The position numbers and the translations under genes were made by a program. From Isoetes taiwanensis (Eukaryota; Streptophyta; Lycopodiopsida; Isoetales; Isoetaceae), in NCBI GenBank assembly GCA_021234155.1, contig JAJEKV010000003.1, positions 27,699,166-27,763,165 of the forward strand: a stretch of DNA of 64,000 nucleotides, written 5' to 3'. This document shows positions 24,145 to 36,501 of this stretch, piece by piece; the stretch's first letter is position 1, and each line of letters begins with the position of its first letter. The notes below the pieces were generated by a model that was not told the DNA's origin, did not search any database, and worked only from the letters and a program-made list of their open reading frames with translations.

Positions 24145-26145
24145 GTCATGTTGATGGGATGTTACCCTTGTGTTATCCCTACCCTTTTATTGTGGATAGG
24201 ATGTTACCCTTGTGTTACCCTTGCCCCATTGGTGGCAATTTCTTAAAAGTTTAATTCGTGCATCCAAAATAATTGCTAGATGACATGTAAGTACCGAGCT
24301 ATTACGGAAAGAGTTGTTGGCCTTATGTGCTTGCAGAAATGCACCATAAATTTAGCAATGCCTAAGGCTTAATGTGAGAGGCAATGCTTTGTCATCTACG
24401 AATCTGCATTGTTTTGATTGAGGTTCATCTCTTTCATAGGGTTTGCTAATCGCTTTTCTAATAAAAGAGTTTGGTTCATTTGTTCTTTCAATTCTTACCT
24501 TCTATCAATCTGTTGTTTCACTGCAATCGCAGATTACATATTGAATTTGCCAAAACAACTTCCATCTTTCAAGTTTCACCAACTGTAGTCTTCGTTCTAT
24601 CAAGCTTTACCAGTTGTGACTTGTTATATGCATGTGATTGCTGAAGCAAGGAGCTCTGTCCATCGCCTTCCAGATTTGGACTTTGTGACATGTAAAGTGG
24701 ATAGGCACATTTGTGTCGAACCATTGGGAGCTATTAAGGTTGAGTACGCCAGCATCTTTATAGAGCATCAAAATAACACAAAAGCAGAAAAATATACAAT
24801 AAAAACAATCGAAAAACTATTCATGCTTACAAGAAAGTTATCGTGGCGGCCTTGATGAGCCCCACTATGAACGTTGAACGCTTGATAATAATGGATATGT
24901 TTTAGTTTGAACAGTGCAGAGGATGTTCTCTGAACATTCCTTGTATTTTAATTCCGGTAGTATTCTAGTAAGTTTCGCATACATTATGCTAGTATTGACT
25001 TGAATTGAATTGAATGACTTTATTATCCACGAAGTGTGAAATCCTTTCCAATTGCATACATCAACGGTGGTCTTGGGTGTGAGAAGGGCTCAAAATAATA
25101 TGTGCTCCTCGACTAGGGTACATTCATAGCTAATGGCAATGTTTTAATCCTTGAAGACTTTCTAGTATCCTATTGATATATATTCTAATGAAAGAGGTTG
25201 GAATAACATGTGTTGTCATCGCATAATGTTTACGGAATGAAATAACTAATGACTACAATACTCTAAATCCAAAGATGACCAATGGTCTAAATAACATTTA
25301 AAATGGTGAACACTCTCTAAATAAGAATACACACCCGCAATAATCTAATGGGGGTATTAGAAATAGTGTTCCTCTTTTATAGCCTTAAGGATTTTGCCCG
25401 AGGTTTGAGAATATTGTTAGGTATTTAAATGGGCGTTCCAACTATGTGGCGTTTGACAATATTGAAGGGAGTAGAAGAGGCAAATTCCAAAGTTAACTAA
25501 ACTATGCAGTTGGGCTTTTCTACCTAGGAGATTTTGTCCTTCTAGAAGAAATAACCTTTCATAGACTAGTTGCTGCAAGTGGTAAATGTGTGACTTGTCT
25601 GCTTCCCTTTGTTTTCCCATCACTCATTGTCACCACTTACTCTCCCAAACGGACAATTATATGGCTGTCATGAAAACGATAATACAACTTTTATATAAAA
25701 AGTAAAATTATTCTCGTTCAGTGCGTTCGAAGGTCTATTTTGAGTATCTTCAGCATGTGACTTTTTTACATGTTAGAATATCATTTTTGTAGATTGTATG
25801 TGGGTGTCAAGCACTATGGCCCTCTTTTATATTGCGTGTATGTTAAATCCCATTAGTCGTTTCTACAATTGCATTACATGATTGAATGCAAACTATGCTT
25901 TAGGATAGGATTGAGAAGAATATATATAAGGCATAGTATTGTGAAGGTTCCTTTGCATAATAGAATAGAATAGAATGGTTTGCATAGTGACTTCCCAAAG
26001 CAGCTAAGAGGAAATCTTGGAGAGGTTGCGGGCTCAGGTTAAGTCCCAACATAAGGCCCCTAGGTTGCTACTTGAAGGAGTGGCATTATCGAAGATCTGG
26101 ACGGATAGCGGGTTGGAATCAAGCAAACACATTCTTAATTGTATG
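24145..26145. other. No gene seen
   Basis: AT-rich, short frames only. A 42-bp-offset direct repeat of GGATGTTACCCTTGTGTTA starts at 24157 and 24199. Confidence 0.4.
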
Positions 26146-26827
26146 TGAGTTGCAATATATAGGAATCGTTTGAGCATTATGGGGTGGAATTTAGTAGCAT
26201 ATGTGTTATTGTTAACACCAATATGGAAGCAAGAAGTGGCAGAACCTTGCTGCAGGACAATATACTCAGGTTTTGAGAAAACAGTGTGCAGCTGCCAGGA
26301 TTTCCATGAGGGGTCCGAGATAGAGGCTGATATCGAGGCTGCCCTTTCATCCCTCCTTTCCACCGCAGCCCTTTGGGACAGTTCTTATTCACTGGCACAT
26401 TCCGGTAACATTACTGCCATCTTCCAGTGCTATGCCGAGCCCTGGCTTTGCCCACCCTGCCTCAACTATGCCTCCATGTTCATCCGTTCCGGTAGCTGCC
26501 GGTTTGCTGCCGGTTCTCGTTGGGGCGACCCAAAAGTTTGCAGCTTGGAGTTTGGGGATTCTTCCTTTGTCGAGCAGTCATCGCTATTATCTGCTAGTTT
26601 TACACCAGAAATATTCAATATTCAATCCTAGGGTCCTCAATTTGCTTATCCTGTTGCCAATTTAGACCATACCCAACACACGGCATTTTCATGTAAAGAA
26701 GAACGCTAACCCACAATGTATAAATCATTCCCAGGTTTCCACCAAGGGATTTTCAAGCACAGAAAAGCATCATTATTCACATGTCAATGATGAAGCATAT
26801 AATTCGAGTTGTATAAGGACTCAATGA
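26146..26827 (+). repeat. Copy A of a ~680-bp inverted repeat pair
   Basis: Matches 31163-31818 in reverse complement over its whole length, with small indels outside the open frame. The pair encloses about 4.3 kb. Confidence 0.85.
26179..26631 (+). CDS. Unrecognised Cys-rich protein, copy A
   Basis: From ATG 26179 a 150-residue protein: a hydrophobic N-terminus (MGWNLVAYVLLLTPIWKQ) followed by a segment with many Cys (CSCQDF, FQCYAEPWLCPPCLNY, GDPKVCSLEFGDSSF). About 117 of the first 133 residues match copy B, and neither copy has an internal stop there. The conserved length ends at FV-E/Q-Q, where copy B has its stop; copy A runs on for about 17 more residues. I do not know the family. It may be secreted or membrane-associated (weak inference). 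It could be a transposon-captured gene piece or an element-encoded protein. Confidence 0.4.
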   Translation: MGWNLVAYVLLLTPIWKQEVAEPCCRTIYSGFEKTVCSCQDFHEGSEIEADIEAALSSLLSTAALWDSSYSLAHSGNITAIFQCYAEPWLCPPCLNYASMFIRSGSCRFAAGSRWGDPKVCSLEFGDSSFVEQSSLLSASFTPEIFNIQS

Positions 26828-27379
26828 GTCGTAATCTTTGCCATTATCTTTCGGTTGTATTCATCGGATTATTTCATATTCATAATTGTTCAACCTGGTG
26901 AAACTATTCCAGATTGTTAATATTTTGGGCCATGCCCCACAACATGGATCAACAATTCCAGGTGCCTTATTCATATCATGATTATGTGGCCTTAGGCCTC
27001 AAAAATTGTATACACATTCATAGGCCAACCTAGAGCATATATAATAATAACATGATTTGTGTAAGGGTCAATTCAATTCAAATCAATTATGAAAAGTAAT
27101 ATTATTCATGGAGTCATGTAACTAAACGATAATCCTAATGTTTTGTATTTAGGTACTCCTAATTGTCTTTTAGGTAGCAAGTGCACTCCCTTTTGAATAG
27201 CTCAACAACAAAGTACAATGTCCAAAGTAACAGAGCAAGACTTATGAAAAAAAATACAAACGATCCAAGAATGTGATTTCCCAAATCCCATAATTAATGT
27301 TTCAAAATTTTCACTTTCCAAACTTGATACTATCATACTAAATGGGACTATATCTACCTAATGGCACCTCAGCGAAATA

Positions 27380-27734
27380 TTGGCTCCCAAAAGGGGGTTC
27401 GATTCCAAAAGACGATGAGTCGAATACGCCGTGCATAATTATCATAGTTTATTATAATATGAGAATGAATTTCATTGCAAATAACATTGTATGGCGCAGA
27501 TGGTTGGTTCGTTCGGTTTTCAACCTCCTTGCGCAAGCTCGAACCCGCCTTTTATCATTTTTTTACTTTGGAAGGATATTCGACCCACACAATATTTTTT
27601 GGGCGTATTCGACTTCCGTAATTTACATGCAAATCCATGAGTCGAATACCCCATTTTTGGTATTCGACTTGCAAAATAGAAGCCAATCTACGAGTATGAT
27701 ACCCACTGGAATCCAACCCATAATCGGGAGCCAA
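27380..27734. mobile_element. 355-bp MITE with TA target duplication
   Basis: Imperfect inverted ends TTGGCTCCC...GGGTTCGATTCC (27380-27405) and the complement of TTGGCTCCC...GGGTTGGATTCC (27708-27734), each flanked by TA (27378-27379, 27735-27736). The inside carries further inverted GAGTCGAATAC / GTATTCGACTT pairs, so it can fold extensively. The TA duplication suggests a Tc1/mariner-type origin, but the TIR is not the classical Stowaway one. Confidence 0.6.
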
Positions 27735-27776
27735 TAAATGCACCGCATTTATAGGCCAAGGCCAGCCAACGTCAAT

Positions 27777-27799
27777 GATATAGATAGATAGATAGATAG
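27777..27799. repeat. (GATA)n microsatellite
   Basis: About five and a half uninterrupted GATA units. Confidence 0.9.
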
Positions 27800-28299
27800 T
27801 TTGATAGTATTTTTGCGTTGAGATAAGTTTCTAAAAAGGGGATACCATACTTTTGACCACCCAAATGGCATTGCCCACGTCCATGTTAGTGCATGTAGGT
27901 GGAAGTATCACGTGGAGAGCATCCAAATGTAAGGTGGATACAACAAAAATGTACGCACTTTTGCCAACATAGAAGAATCAAAGTCGAGAGTTAGGTAAAA
28001 GCTACACATTTGGCTTGCCTTTTTATGTAAGTTGTCAATTGTTTTGCAGCACACTTATTCCCCACCAAAGAATGGGACCTTTGAACTCCAAGCTTAAAAT
28101 TGAAAGGACTCATCTTATTTCTTATATGTGCAAACCTATTCCACGCCGCCACAAGACCTTTTGTGCTCTGAACTCCTATCTTCAAGACTTAAGGGAGACC
28201 ACACTATTTGTAATATGTGGCGAATCATGGTCATTAATTGACAAGAGATGCTTTTTTTCTAATTTTCCATGTAAAGTACCTTGCTTATAGACGTGCTAT

Positions 28300-29300
28300 T
28301 ACATGTGTGATTTGATCCCTTCTTTATCGCCCACACTTTGAAAAGAGTGAGTTAACTATATCTTACTAAAGAATAGTTTATTGTATTGTGTAATAGTTTG
28401 CTTGCACCCAATATATGCATGTCAAAAAAAATATTCTGTTCTGGACAAGTAATCAGTGGGCATCATGTCAGATGAGATTAGTTTGTCCAATAAAAGTGCA
28501 CAACAATGCTTAGTACCAAATTTGGCCCTTGTCTGCCAAAGGGGTAAGCATTGTCGAATGAGAAAGCAAAGGCATACCTTCTAGGGAAAAAGTGCATCTA
28601 GAATAATTGTTGTGAGTGCAAGAAGCAAAACATTCAATTCAATATTAGGCCACTAAGGTGCAGCATAGGGCCAGAAGAGCAACATGGGTTGGTTTAACGT
28701 AACATCAAATAAGTGAGTCGTCATCTTGCAGCTAAAATGGTTAATTGATTGAAATGCATATGCTAAACCCATAGAGCATGTCGGACCTCTGGTAACTAGG
28801 AAGAATCAAAATGAGAGGAAAAAAAGAAAGAGAGAAAAAGAAAACAAATGTTTAACCCAATAAGGTCATACCAATCATACTCCTATTTGGCTAAAACTAA
28901 TACAGATAATTAACTAGATACAATTAGCAATCACAGGTACAATAAGTGCATATTGAAGCAAGGATAAGACCACGAGTTCCATCTATTGTCAAGACTAGAG
29001 TTGTTCAGGGAAAATCTTGAGGACCTATAAAAAAATTTCTTTTCTTTTCTTTTTAAGTTTAACGAATTTGCCATCCTTGTAAAATATGTCTAACTTACCA
29101 TTTTTCGTATTTTTCTCGAATGTGGCTGCAATTCAATTGGTCATGACAATGTGTAGTTCAAATATCGATTTTTAGTTAGAACTTTATTAAATATAGAGCT
29201 AGGTGCCCAAACATAAAGAAATTGCTACCCTATATAGATGTGTTTGAGTTATATGTCGTAAAATTTGAATGCATGCCCCATATGAACATAAACAACTTGA
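28300..29300. other. No gene seen
   Basis: AT-rich sequence without recognised coding or repeat structure. Confidence 0.4.
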
Positions 29301-29339
29301 TCACACTACACTAAATATTTTAATAACAACGCCGCAAAT

Positions 29340-29512
29340 TGTATGTGCATCGAACTTCGGCCTAAATTGTCTGCATCGAACTTCAACATATCTTCAGAAC
29401 AAATGCTTCTCGTAGCTGGACTTTGACATATCCTCAGAACAAATGCTTCTCCAATGCTCAAGCATGGACTTCGGCATATCTTCAAAATAAATGCTTCTCC
29501 TAAGCTCAAACA
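29340..29512. repeat. Three ~55-65 bp tandem units
   Basis: Three degenerate units around GACTTCGGCATATCTTCAGA and ACAAATGCTTCTCC. Minus-strand translation repeats as LGEAFILKICRSP. Confidence 0.65.
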
Positions 29513-30041
29513 TTTGCAAGAAAGAAAATTAGTAGGCAATTATATAAGCATCAAGTTCCCAATATATATATGAATAAATCCAGTTGTGTGTTAATCGAGA
29601 TTTTAACTTACATTGAACCATTGGAAATATTCAACTCACAAAAACACTACTTGAAAGATATTAACTCACTACTCTAGCAGGCTTTACTTTTCCTATTCCT
29701 TTAAAACCCAAGCCTATTTACATTCTATTGGTTGGATGGATCATTTCGGAAACTATAGACTCGGCTACAGATTCGACTGCAGATAGATCAAACTACATTT
29801 TTTATATTTAAATATATACTAAATGACCGAGGGTTATGCAATACCAACTAGATTGGTCATATCTGTCTATTTTTTATTTAACCTATGCCATAATATTTGT
29901 CACTATCTGATAAAGTTTCTTTAATAGAACCATTAAACATGAATAATATTTCTGTAGCTTAAACATCTACCCACAAGACCCTAATATTATACGTGATGCC
30001 TAAATCATATTTAACTGGTTTCAATCACTGCACTCACGCGT

Positions 30042-30215
30042 CCATGGATCTTAGTCATCCAAGATGATAAGATGTTGGAGGCTACCATAAGGTGGTGCGG
30101 CGGTGTTGGTTGGGCCATGGATTCTACTTTTGGGACAAAGCTGTGAAAGTTTTCATCGTACAGAGCGATTTTACCCATCACTGGGGGAGTGGGGTTCCCA
30201 GTGTTTCGTCAGATT
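30042..30215 (+). pseudogene. Fragment of a second MULE transposase
   Basis: One frame reads PWILVIQDDKMLEATIRW then GGVGWAMDSTFGTK. This matches, almost position for position, the first catalytic-Asp region of the transposase at 5089-5190 (PWIVVIQDKWMLEQAIKY, GGWTMDSTFRTN). A TGA follows, and a shifted frame continues with SYRAILPITGGVGFPVF, equivalent to HVPNLNGIGVPVF. Both sides then lose similarity. This is a diverged relative rather than a recent copy, of about 58 codons. Confidence 0.7.
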
Positions 30216-31162
30216 AGCCTGAGAAAACTCAAAGGAAAAAAGTCAGGGTTCCTGCTTCACCCGAAAATCCATCGGACTGTGATTGAGACTGTTAGAACTT
30301 TGATCGAATTTATGTGAGAAGACTTCAGATGCTTGAAATGAAGCTTTATCAGCAAAAATTCATACCAAAACCGCCCTAAAAATGGAAGAAATTTTTTTGA
30401 GCTGCATCAAACTCTTGGATTCAACCAGATAGTCCTTCCGCCCAATATTTTGCAGCCATATAATCCTTCGACCAGGTCTCCTGCAAGCCAGATCTTTACC
30501 TGAACAGAGCTTCAATTGAAATTCTTACTGATTCTGTAAAAATATTCTATAACAATGATGTGGATCGTCTTGGCCGGGCTCTAATGTGATATCAATGGAT
30601 TGGCGGTTGTAACCCCCTGCCCAAGAAAGAAAATAACAGGTCTTGGCCGGGCAGCAGTGTGATTCACCCTTGTTAGCATATTATGGGCATCAAAACACAA
30701 GGCTGTTCATAGAACATCCTCTACACAATTCAAACTACACAAATCTAGTATTACGTAGCATTATCAAATGGTGAACATTAATAGTGGGGCTCACAACAAC
30801 ATTGGCCATCGCAATAATTTCTTGTATCTAATATCGTTTGTTGAGGTAAGTAGAAAGTTGCATGCAATGTCAAATGCCTCCTTGTGGATAAATGTGCCCC
30901 CACATGCCATTACGTGGCATATAGGTGTTTTATAGTCCAACACGTTATCTCTAACTAAACGCCTTGTATTTACACCTCATCATTGCAATATAATTCAAAG
31001 AAGATTGTCAGATAAATCTAAAGATCCTTCTACACTAAAGATCATGTCACTAAAGATCAGTGTCACAACTATATGCTTTGATGTTGTTGTGGCTACCAAT
31101 TTATAACTTTGTTGCGCTTATTATTTTTGTTCATCACAATGTTGGAATGAAACTAATGGCGT
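30216..31162. other. No gene seen
   Basis: No convincing coding segment. TCTTGGCCGGGC occurs twice (about 30568 and 30643). Confidence 0.35.
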
Positions 31163-31818
31163 TTAGTCCTTATACAAGTCGAATGCCATGCTTGATGTTG
31201 GACAAATAAATAGTGATGCTTTTCGATGCTTAAAAATCCAAGGGCTACTTGGTGGCAACCAGCGAATGATCTATACACTGTGGGTTAGTATTTTTCTTGC
31301 CGCGTATTAGGTATGGTCTAAATGGCAACCTAGGATTAAATGTTGAATATTTCTGCTGTAAACCCAGCGGATAAAAGTGCCTACTGTTGGACAAAGGACG
31401 AATCCCCAAATTCCAAGCTGCAAACTTTTGGGTCGCCCCAACGAGAACCGGTAGCAAACTGGCAGCTACCGGAACGGATGAACAGGGAGGCATAATTGAG
31501 GCAGGGAGGGCAAAGCCAGGGCTCGGCATAGCACTGGAAGGTGGCAGTAATGTTACCGGAATGGGCCAGTGCATAAGAACTGTCCCAAAGGGCTGCGGTG
31601 GAAAGGAGGGAAGAAAGGGCAGCCTCGATATCAGCCCCTATCGGGGACCCCTGTTCGAAATCCTGGCAGCTGCACACTGTTTTCTCCAAAGCAGAGTATA
31701 TTGTTCTCCTACAAGGTTCTGCCACTTCTTGCTTCCATATTGGTATTAGCAATAACACATATGTTAGCAAATTCCAACCCATATTGCTCCTTTGCCCCTA
31801 TAATTCCAACTCACTGAC
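31163..31818 (-). repeat. Copy B of the inverted repeat pair
   Basis: Reverse complement of 26146-26827. Similarity fades just beyond GTATAAGGACT at both copies. Confidence 0.85.
31381..31782 (-). CDS. Unrecognised Cys-rich protein, copy B
   Basis: 133 residues from ATG 31782: MGWNLLTYVLLLIPIWKQ, CSCQDF, FQCYAEPWLCPPCLNY, GDPKVCSLEFGDSSFVQQ, then TAG. All Cys of copy A are kept except one (CC to CR near residue 25). About 16 substitutions and no frame-breaking indel separate the copies over the shared length, which argues that this frame was under selection before or after duplication. Function unknown. Confidence 0.4.
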   Translation of the reverse strand: MGWNLLTYVLLLIPIWKQEVAEPCRRTIYSALEKTVCSCQDFEQGSPIGADIEAALSSLLSTAALWDSSYALAHSGNITATFQCYAEPWLCPPCLNYASLFIRSGSCQFATGSRWGDPKVCSLEFGDSSFVQQ

Positions 31819-32879
31819 CTTATGTTAAACAAATCTGCCTCTTGCTTCAAATTCCGCCTCTGGCTTTGATCACTTGCGAAGCTCCACCTTTGACACTTCC
31901 TCGCTTCTGGTAGTCACTCCTTCAAGTAGTCTTTCTCCTTGTGCTCTTCCCCTTTGCAATTCAATTCTTTGCAACTTAAAAGGCCTTATGTTGGACTTAT
32001 TGTGTTTGAATAGGCGGCAAGGCGGCAACTTCTCCTTCAATATTCCCCTTAGCCGCGCCTAGAAGGTTTGACATTTCCTTTGTACCTATGGACAATGGAA
32101 ACTTCACGATATGTACCTTATCTTTTCTTCTCAATCCTATCCCAAAGACTAGTTCAATAATGCTTTGTAAGTGTAAAAAAAGACTAATGCTAGTCAAAGA
32201 CTAGTTCAATAATGCTATGTAAAAAAAAAAAAAAAAATAATGCTATGTAAATGTAAAAAAGACTAATGCTAGTCAAGATAAAAGCAATAAATAGTCAATC
32301 AAAATGACACCTGTCATTGTTGTGTGATTTGTTAGCTTGACATCATCTATTATTCTCTCCATACACATGATCTACAAAAATAAATATTCTAGACTTGATC
32401 TCCGTTTTTAGCAAAATCACATATTGGCTAATTAAAATAAAGCAAATAGACATCGCTTGTTTTTTAGAATTAGTTGGTGGATTATCATTTTCATGACAGC
32501 CCTATTTGTCCTTTTGAGATTAAGTGTTGGTAACGGAAGATGGTAAACAAAAGGAGCACTCATCTCTAAAGGTATTTAATAGAAAAGAACAACTCATCAA
32601 ACTCTTATTTTTGTCGCATTCAACCTTTCAAGGGTCACATTTTGAAAAGGAAAGATAGACACCTCATTCCGATGGACACCTCATTCTGATGTAGCAGCAC
32701 TCATGAAAGTTCCCACAAGAGTATAGGTCCCCTAGCTTTGGGTTTGATGTAGAAAAGCCAAAAGTGGCATAGCGAATGTGCCACAACATCAGTTAAAGAT
32801 TGTATGCATATTCACGTGGATCCCCTACTATTACTTTCGAGAGAAAATGTATATTATTATGTATATTATGTATACAAGT
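31819..32879. other. No gene seen; A-rich run
   Basis: Poly(A)-like run at about 32221-32237, flanked by a direct repeat of AATGCTATGTAA (about 32211 and 32239) and of AAAAGACTAATGCTAGTCAA (about 32178 and 32257). Confidence 0.5.
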
Positions 32880-35800
32880 GCTTGTAATATGAGGGACTGC
32901 ATAAAGCCCGAAGATCCTATGAAGATTCTCTTAGATTCTCTAAAATTCCATCAAGATTCCCTTAGATTCTCTAAACTTTTAGGAAGATTTCCCTAGATTC
33001 CCAAAGATTCTCTTGAGAAATACCCCAAGATTCCTCTAGATTCTCCAAGATTCTAACAAGATTCTCCGAGATTCCATTAAGATTCCCATAGATTCATTTA
33101 GATTCCTTTAGATTCTCCTAGATTCCCAAAGATTCATTTGAGACTCCCTAAGATTCTCTAAAGATTCCCCTAGATTCTAAAAGAATACCCCAAGATTCCA
33201 CTTGATTCTCTAAGATTCTATCAAGATTTTCATAGATTCTTCTACATTCTCTAAGATTCCATTAAGATTTTTCTAGGTTCTTAAAGATTTTATCAAGATT
33301 CCCCTAGATTCCCAAAGAAGCACATGAGATTCCTATAGATTCTCTTAAGATTCCTCTAGTTCCCATATAGTGTATGAAGATTCCCCTAGATTCCCCAAGA
33401 TTCCATCAAGTTTCCTCTAGGTTCTTAGAGATTTTATCAAGATTCCCTTAGATTCCCTTACATTCTCAAAGATGCTCTCTTGAGATTCCCATAGATTCTC
33501 TAAGATTCTCATGATATTCCTCTGGATTTCCTAAGATCCTATAAAGATTCTCCTAGATTCCCTCAACTTACCATAGATTGATTCTTAATGTTCGATCATG
33601 TCGGCTCCAACTGCGACAAAATAGTGTCAAAGAACCACTCATTGGAAAGCTCTCGACGAGAGGAATCCAATGGCGTAGGCCCCACCTTCATCCGACCCTT
33701 CTACCGCAAGCTACGTGCTTTTGAAGGCGATTAAACAAAAGGAAGCTTCCTAGAATGTCCACTAATAAATGTTTTGACACCTCATTACTTTTTTTAATTA
33801 ATAAGGGTGCCACCTCACCTCCTTTTAAAAAAAACTTATTTAATATTAAAAAGTTAATGGCTAGGATTTATGCTCACCTTTTGATCTAACGGTTAAGATC
33901 TGCTACACCAAATTCACTTTTTGGCACCTTCCTTGCACCTTCCCTATAAAAATCAAGGGCTAGGATTTTGCCTTCCCCTTTGATCCAATGGTTCACAGAT
34001 GGGGTGTATGCCCCCATGCATGACTCATGCATGCCCCCATCAAAATCCAAGGGCTTAAGCTACGCCACCTCATCAACGTTTTTATTCAAGGGCCAAGATC
34101 GAAGATTTATATATGATGTGCTATTTTGTAACCACCCCCATGAGTTTCTATATAGATATTACAAGTGGTTGTACTATGAGGGACTGTACAAATTCGACCA
34201 GAAGCCAAATGCAGAGCCATCCAACGAAGATTCTATAAAGACTCTCTTGGATTCCCTAAAGTAGTGTAAAGATTCTGCTAGATTCTTTGAGATTCCATCA
34301 ATTTTTCCTTATATTCCACAAGATCCCTTGATAATCCTCGAGATTCTATAAGATTCTATAGATATTCCTTTAGATTCTCCTAGATTTTCAAATATTCTTC
34401 TAAGATTCCAATAGGCTCCCTAAGATTCTCTTGAGATTCTTTTAGATTCCCAAAGAATATTCCAAGATCCCTCCAGGTTTGTCAAGGTTCTATCTAGGTT
34501 ACCCCTAGATTCCCTCAGATTCTATAAAGATTACCCTAGATTCTCCAAGATTCCATCAAGATTCCCCTAGAATCTCAAAGATTTTATTAAGATCCACTTA
34601 GATTCCCGTGGATCTCCAAAGATTCTTCCAAGATTCCCATAGATTCCATGTAGATTCCTCAATATTCTCCAAGATTCCATCAAGATTCCCTTAAATTCTG
34701 AAAGATTTTATGGAGATTCCTTTAGATTGGCCTAGGTCCTCAAAGATTCTCCCAAGATTCCCTTAGATTCCTAAATATTTCTATGTCAATTCTCTTAGAT
34801 TATTTAAGATCCTATATAGATTCCTTTAGATTCTCTAAGATTCCATCAAGATTCCCATACATTGTCAAAGAATTTATGAAGGTTCCATCAAGGTTCCCAA
34901 AGATTCTACTGAGATTCCTATAGATTCCATTGGATTCTACAAAGATTCCCTTAGGTTCTCCAAGGTTCTATCAAAATTCCCTTAGATTCTCTAAGATTCC
35001 ATCAAGATTCCCATAAATTCTCCAAGATTCTATGAAGATTCCTCAGATTCCTACTTAGATTTCAAAGGTTATCTCAAGATTCCTCTAGATTCCCCAAGAT
35101 ACCCTAATATACTATGTAGATTCTCCTAGATTCTCTAGTTCCTATGAAGATTCCCTAGATTCTCCAAGATTCCACCAACATTCCCCTAGATTCTAAAATA
35201 TTTTATGAAGATTCCATTGGATTCCTTAGATTCTCAAGGATTTCCTTGTGATTCCCATAGGTTCTCTAATATTTCAATGAGATTCCTCTAGATTCTCTAA
35301 GATCCCATGAAGATTCTCGGAGATTCTCCTAAGTTACGATAGATTCTGTAAGATTCCATGATTCCAAGAAGATTCTCAGTATTCGATCACATTGACTCTT
35401 ACTACGGAATAATACCAAGGCACCACTCTTTAGAAAGCTCTCGACGAGAGGAATCCAATGGCGTGGGCCCCACCTTCATCCGACCCCTTTACTGTAAGTT
35501 ACGGGCGTTTGAAAATGATTAGAGAAAGGAAGCTTCCTAGAAAGCCTATTCATAAATATTGGTGTCACATCATTACTTTTTTTATTAAATAAGGGTGCCA
35601 CCTCACCCCCTTTAATAAAAAATTGCAATTAAATAAAATACTTAATGGCCAAGATTTCACCTCCCTCTTTTGATCCAATGGCTGAGATTGGCTGCACCGA
35701 AAAGCACTTTTAGGGACCTTCTTTGCACCTTCCTTGCAAAAATCAAGGGCTAGGATTTATCCTTCCCTTTTGATCCAACGGTTAAGACATGTTATGCATG

Positions 35801-36150
35801 CCACATCCAGATCATGACACACTGCCACCTTAAAAAATGGACGGCCGAGATCAATATAAATATGTAACACCCCCCATGTGACCACCCCAATATCTATATA
35901 CAAGTTTATTATTATTTAGGGCCTACACATTTCCCCTAGAATTTCAAAGATTATCCCAAGGTTTGCATATATTTTCGAAGATTCTATGTATATTCTCCTA
36001 GATTCCCTTAGATTATATGAAAAATCCTTAAGATTCTCTAGGATTCCATTAAGATTCTTCCAGATTATGAGAGTTTATCCTAAGATTCCTCTAGATTCCC
36101 CAAGATTCTGTGTATATTCTTCTACATTCCTTTAGATTCTATGGTCAAGA
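32880..36150. repeat. Higher-order AGATTC minisatellite
   Basis: Three blocks (about 32915-33570, 34215-35375, 35930-36150) built from degenerate ~18-22 bp units of the form AAGATTCCCCTAGATTCTC. The blocks are separated by a conserved spacer: CTCTCGACGAGAGGAATCCA recurs at about 33646 and 35437, followed by CCACCTTCATCCGACCC, CACCTCA, GATCCAA(T/C)GGTT and related stretches. The entry to blocks 1 and 2 also repeats (TATGAGGGACTG at about 32888 and 34176). So the array is itself tandemly arranged in units of roughly 1.3-1.8 kb. No coding potential. Confidence 0.85.
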
Positions 36151-36501
36151 TCTCACTTTCAAGATTCGACGCTGCAAATTCAGTTGACCGATTTATGTGC
36201 ACCACACATCAAAGTGTGTTTATCTCTACACAAGTATATTGTTATATAGGTATCCATGAAGTTGACTATATGAAAAGCACGCACTATAAATGATATAAAT
36301 ATCTTTAGCCCCCTTTTTGTTAAAATTCCATGAAGATCTAAATTGTGCCGATAAAAATAGCTGGTAGAAATAATAATATTCTTAAGTACAGGATCGAGAT
36401 CAATTGGCAATCAAGTTCGCATGTTTTTATTTAGAATTCATTCGAAACTATGTTGTGGGTGCTGCAGTTTTAGTTGCCGTGGCCATCACCTTAGTCTCAT
36501 T

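Noticed and set aside
27390-27410. Pol III B box GGTTCGATTCC
   Set aside because: It lies in the inverted end of the 355-bp MITE and is explained by that; no A box.
32880-36150. CRISPR array
   Set aside because: Units are degenerate, without conserved direct repeats and unique spacers, and the genome is eukaryotic.
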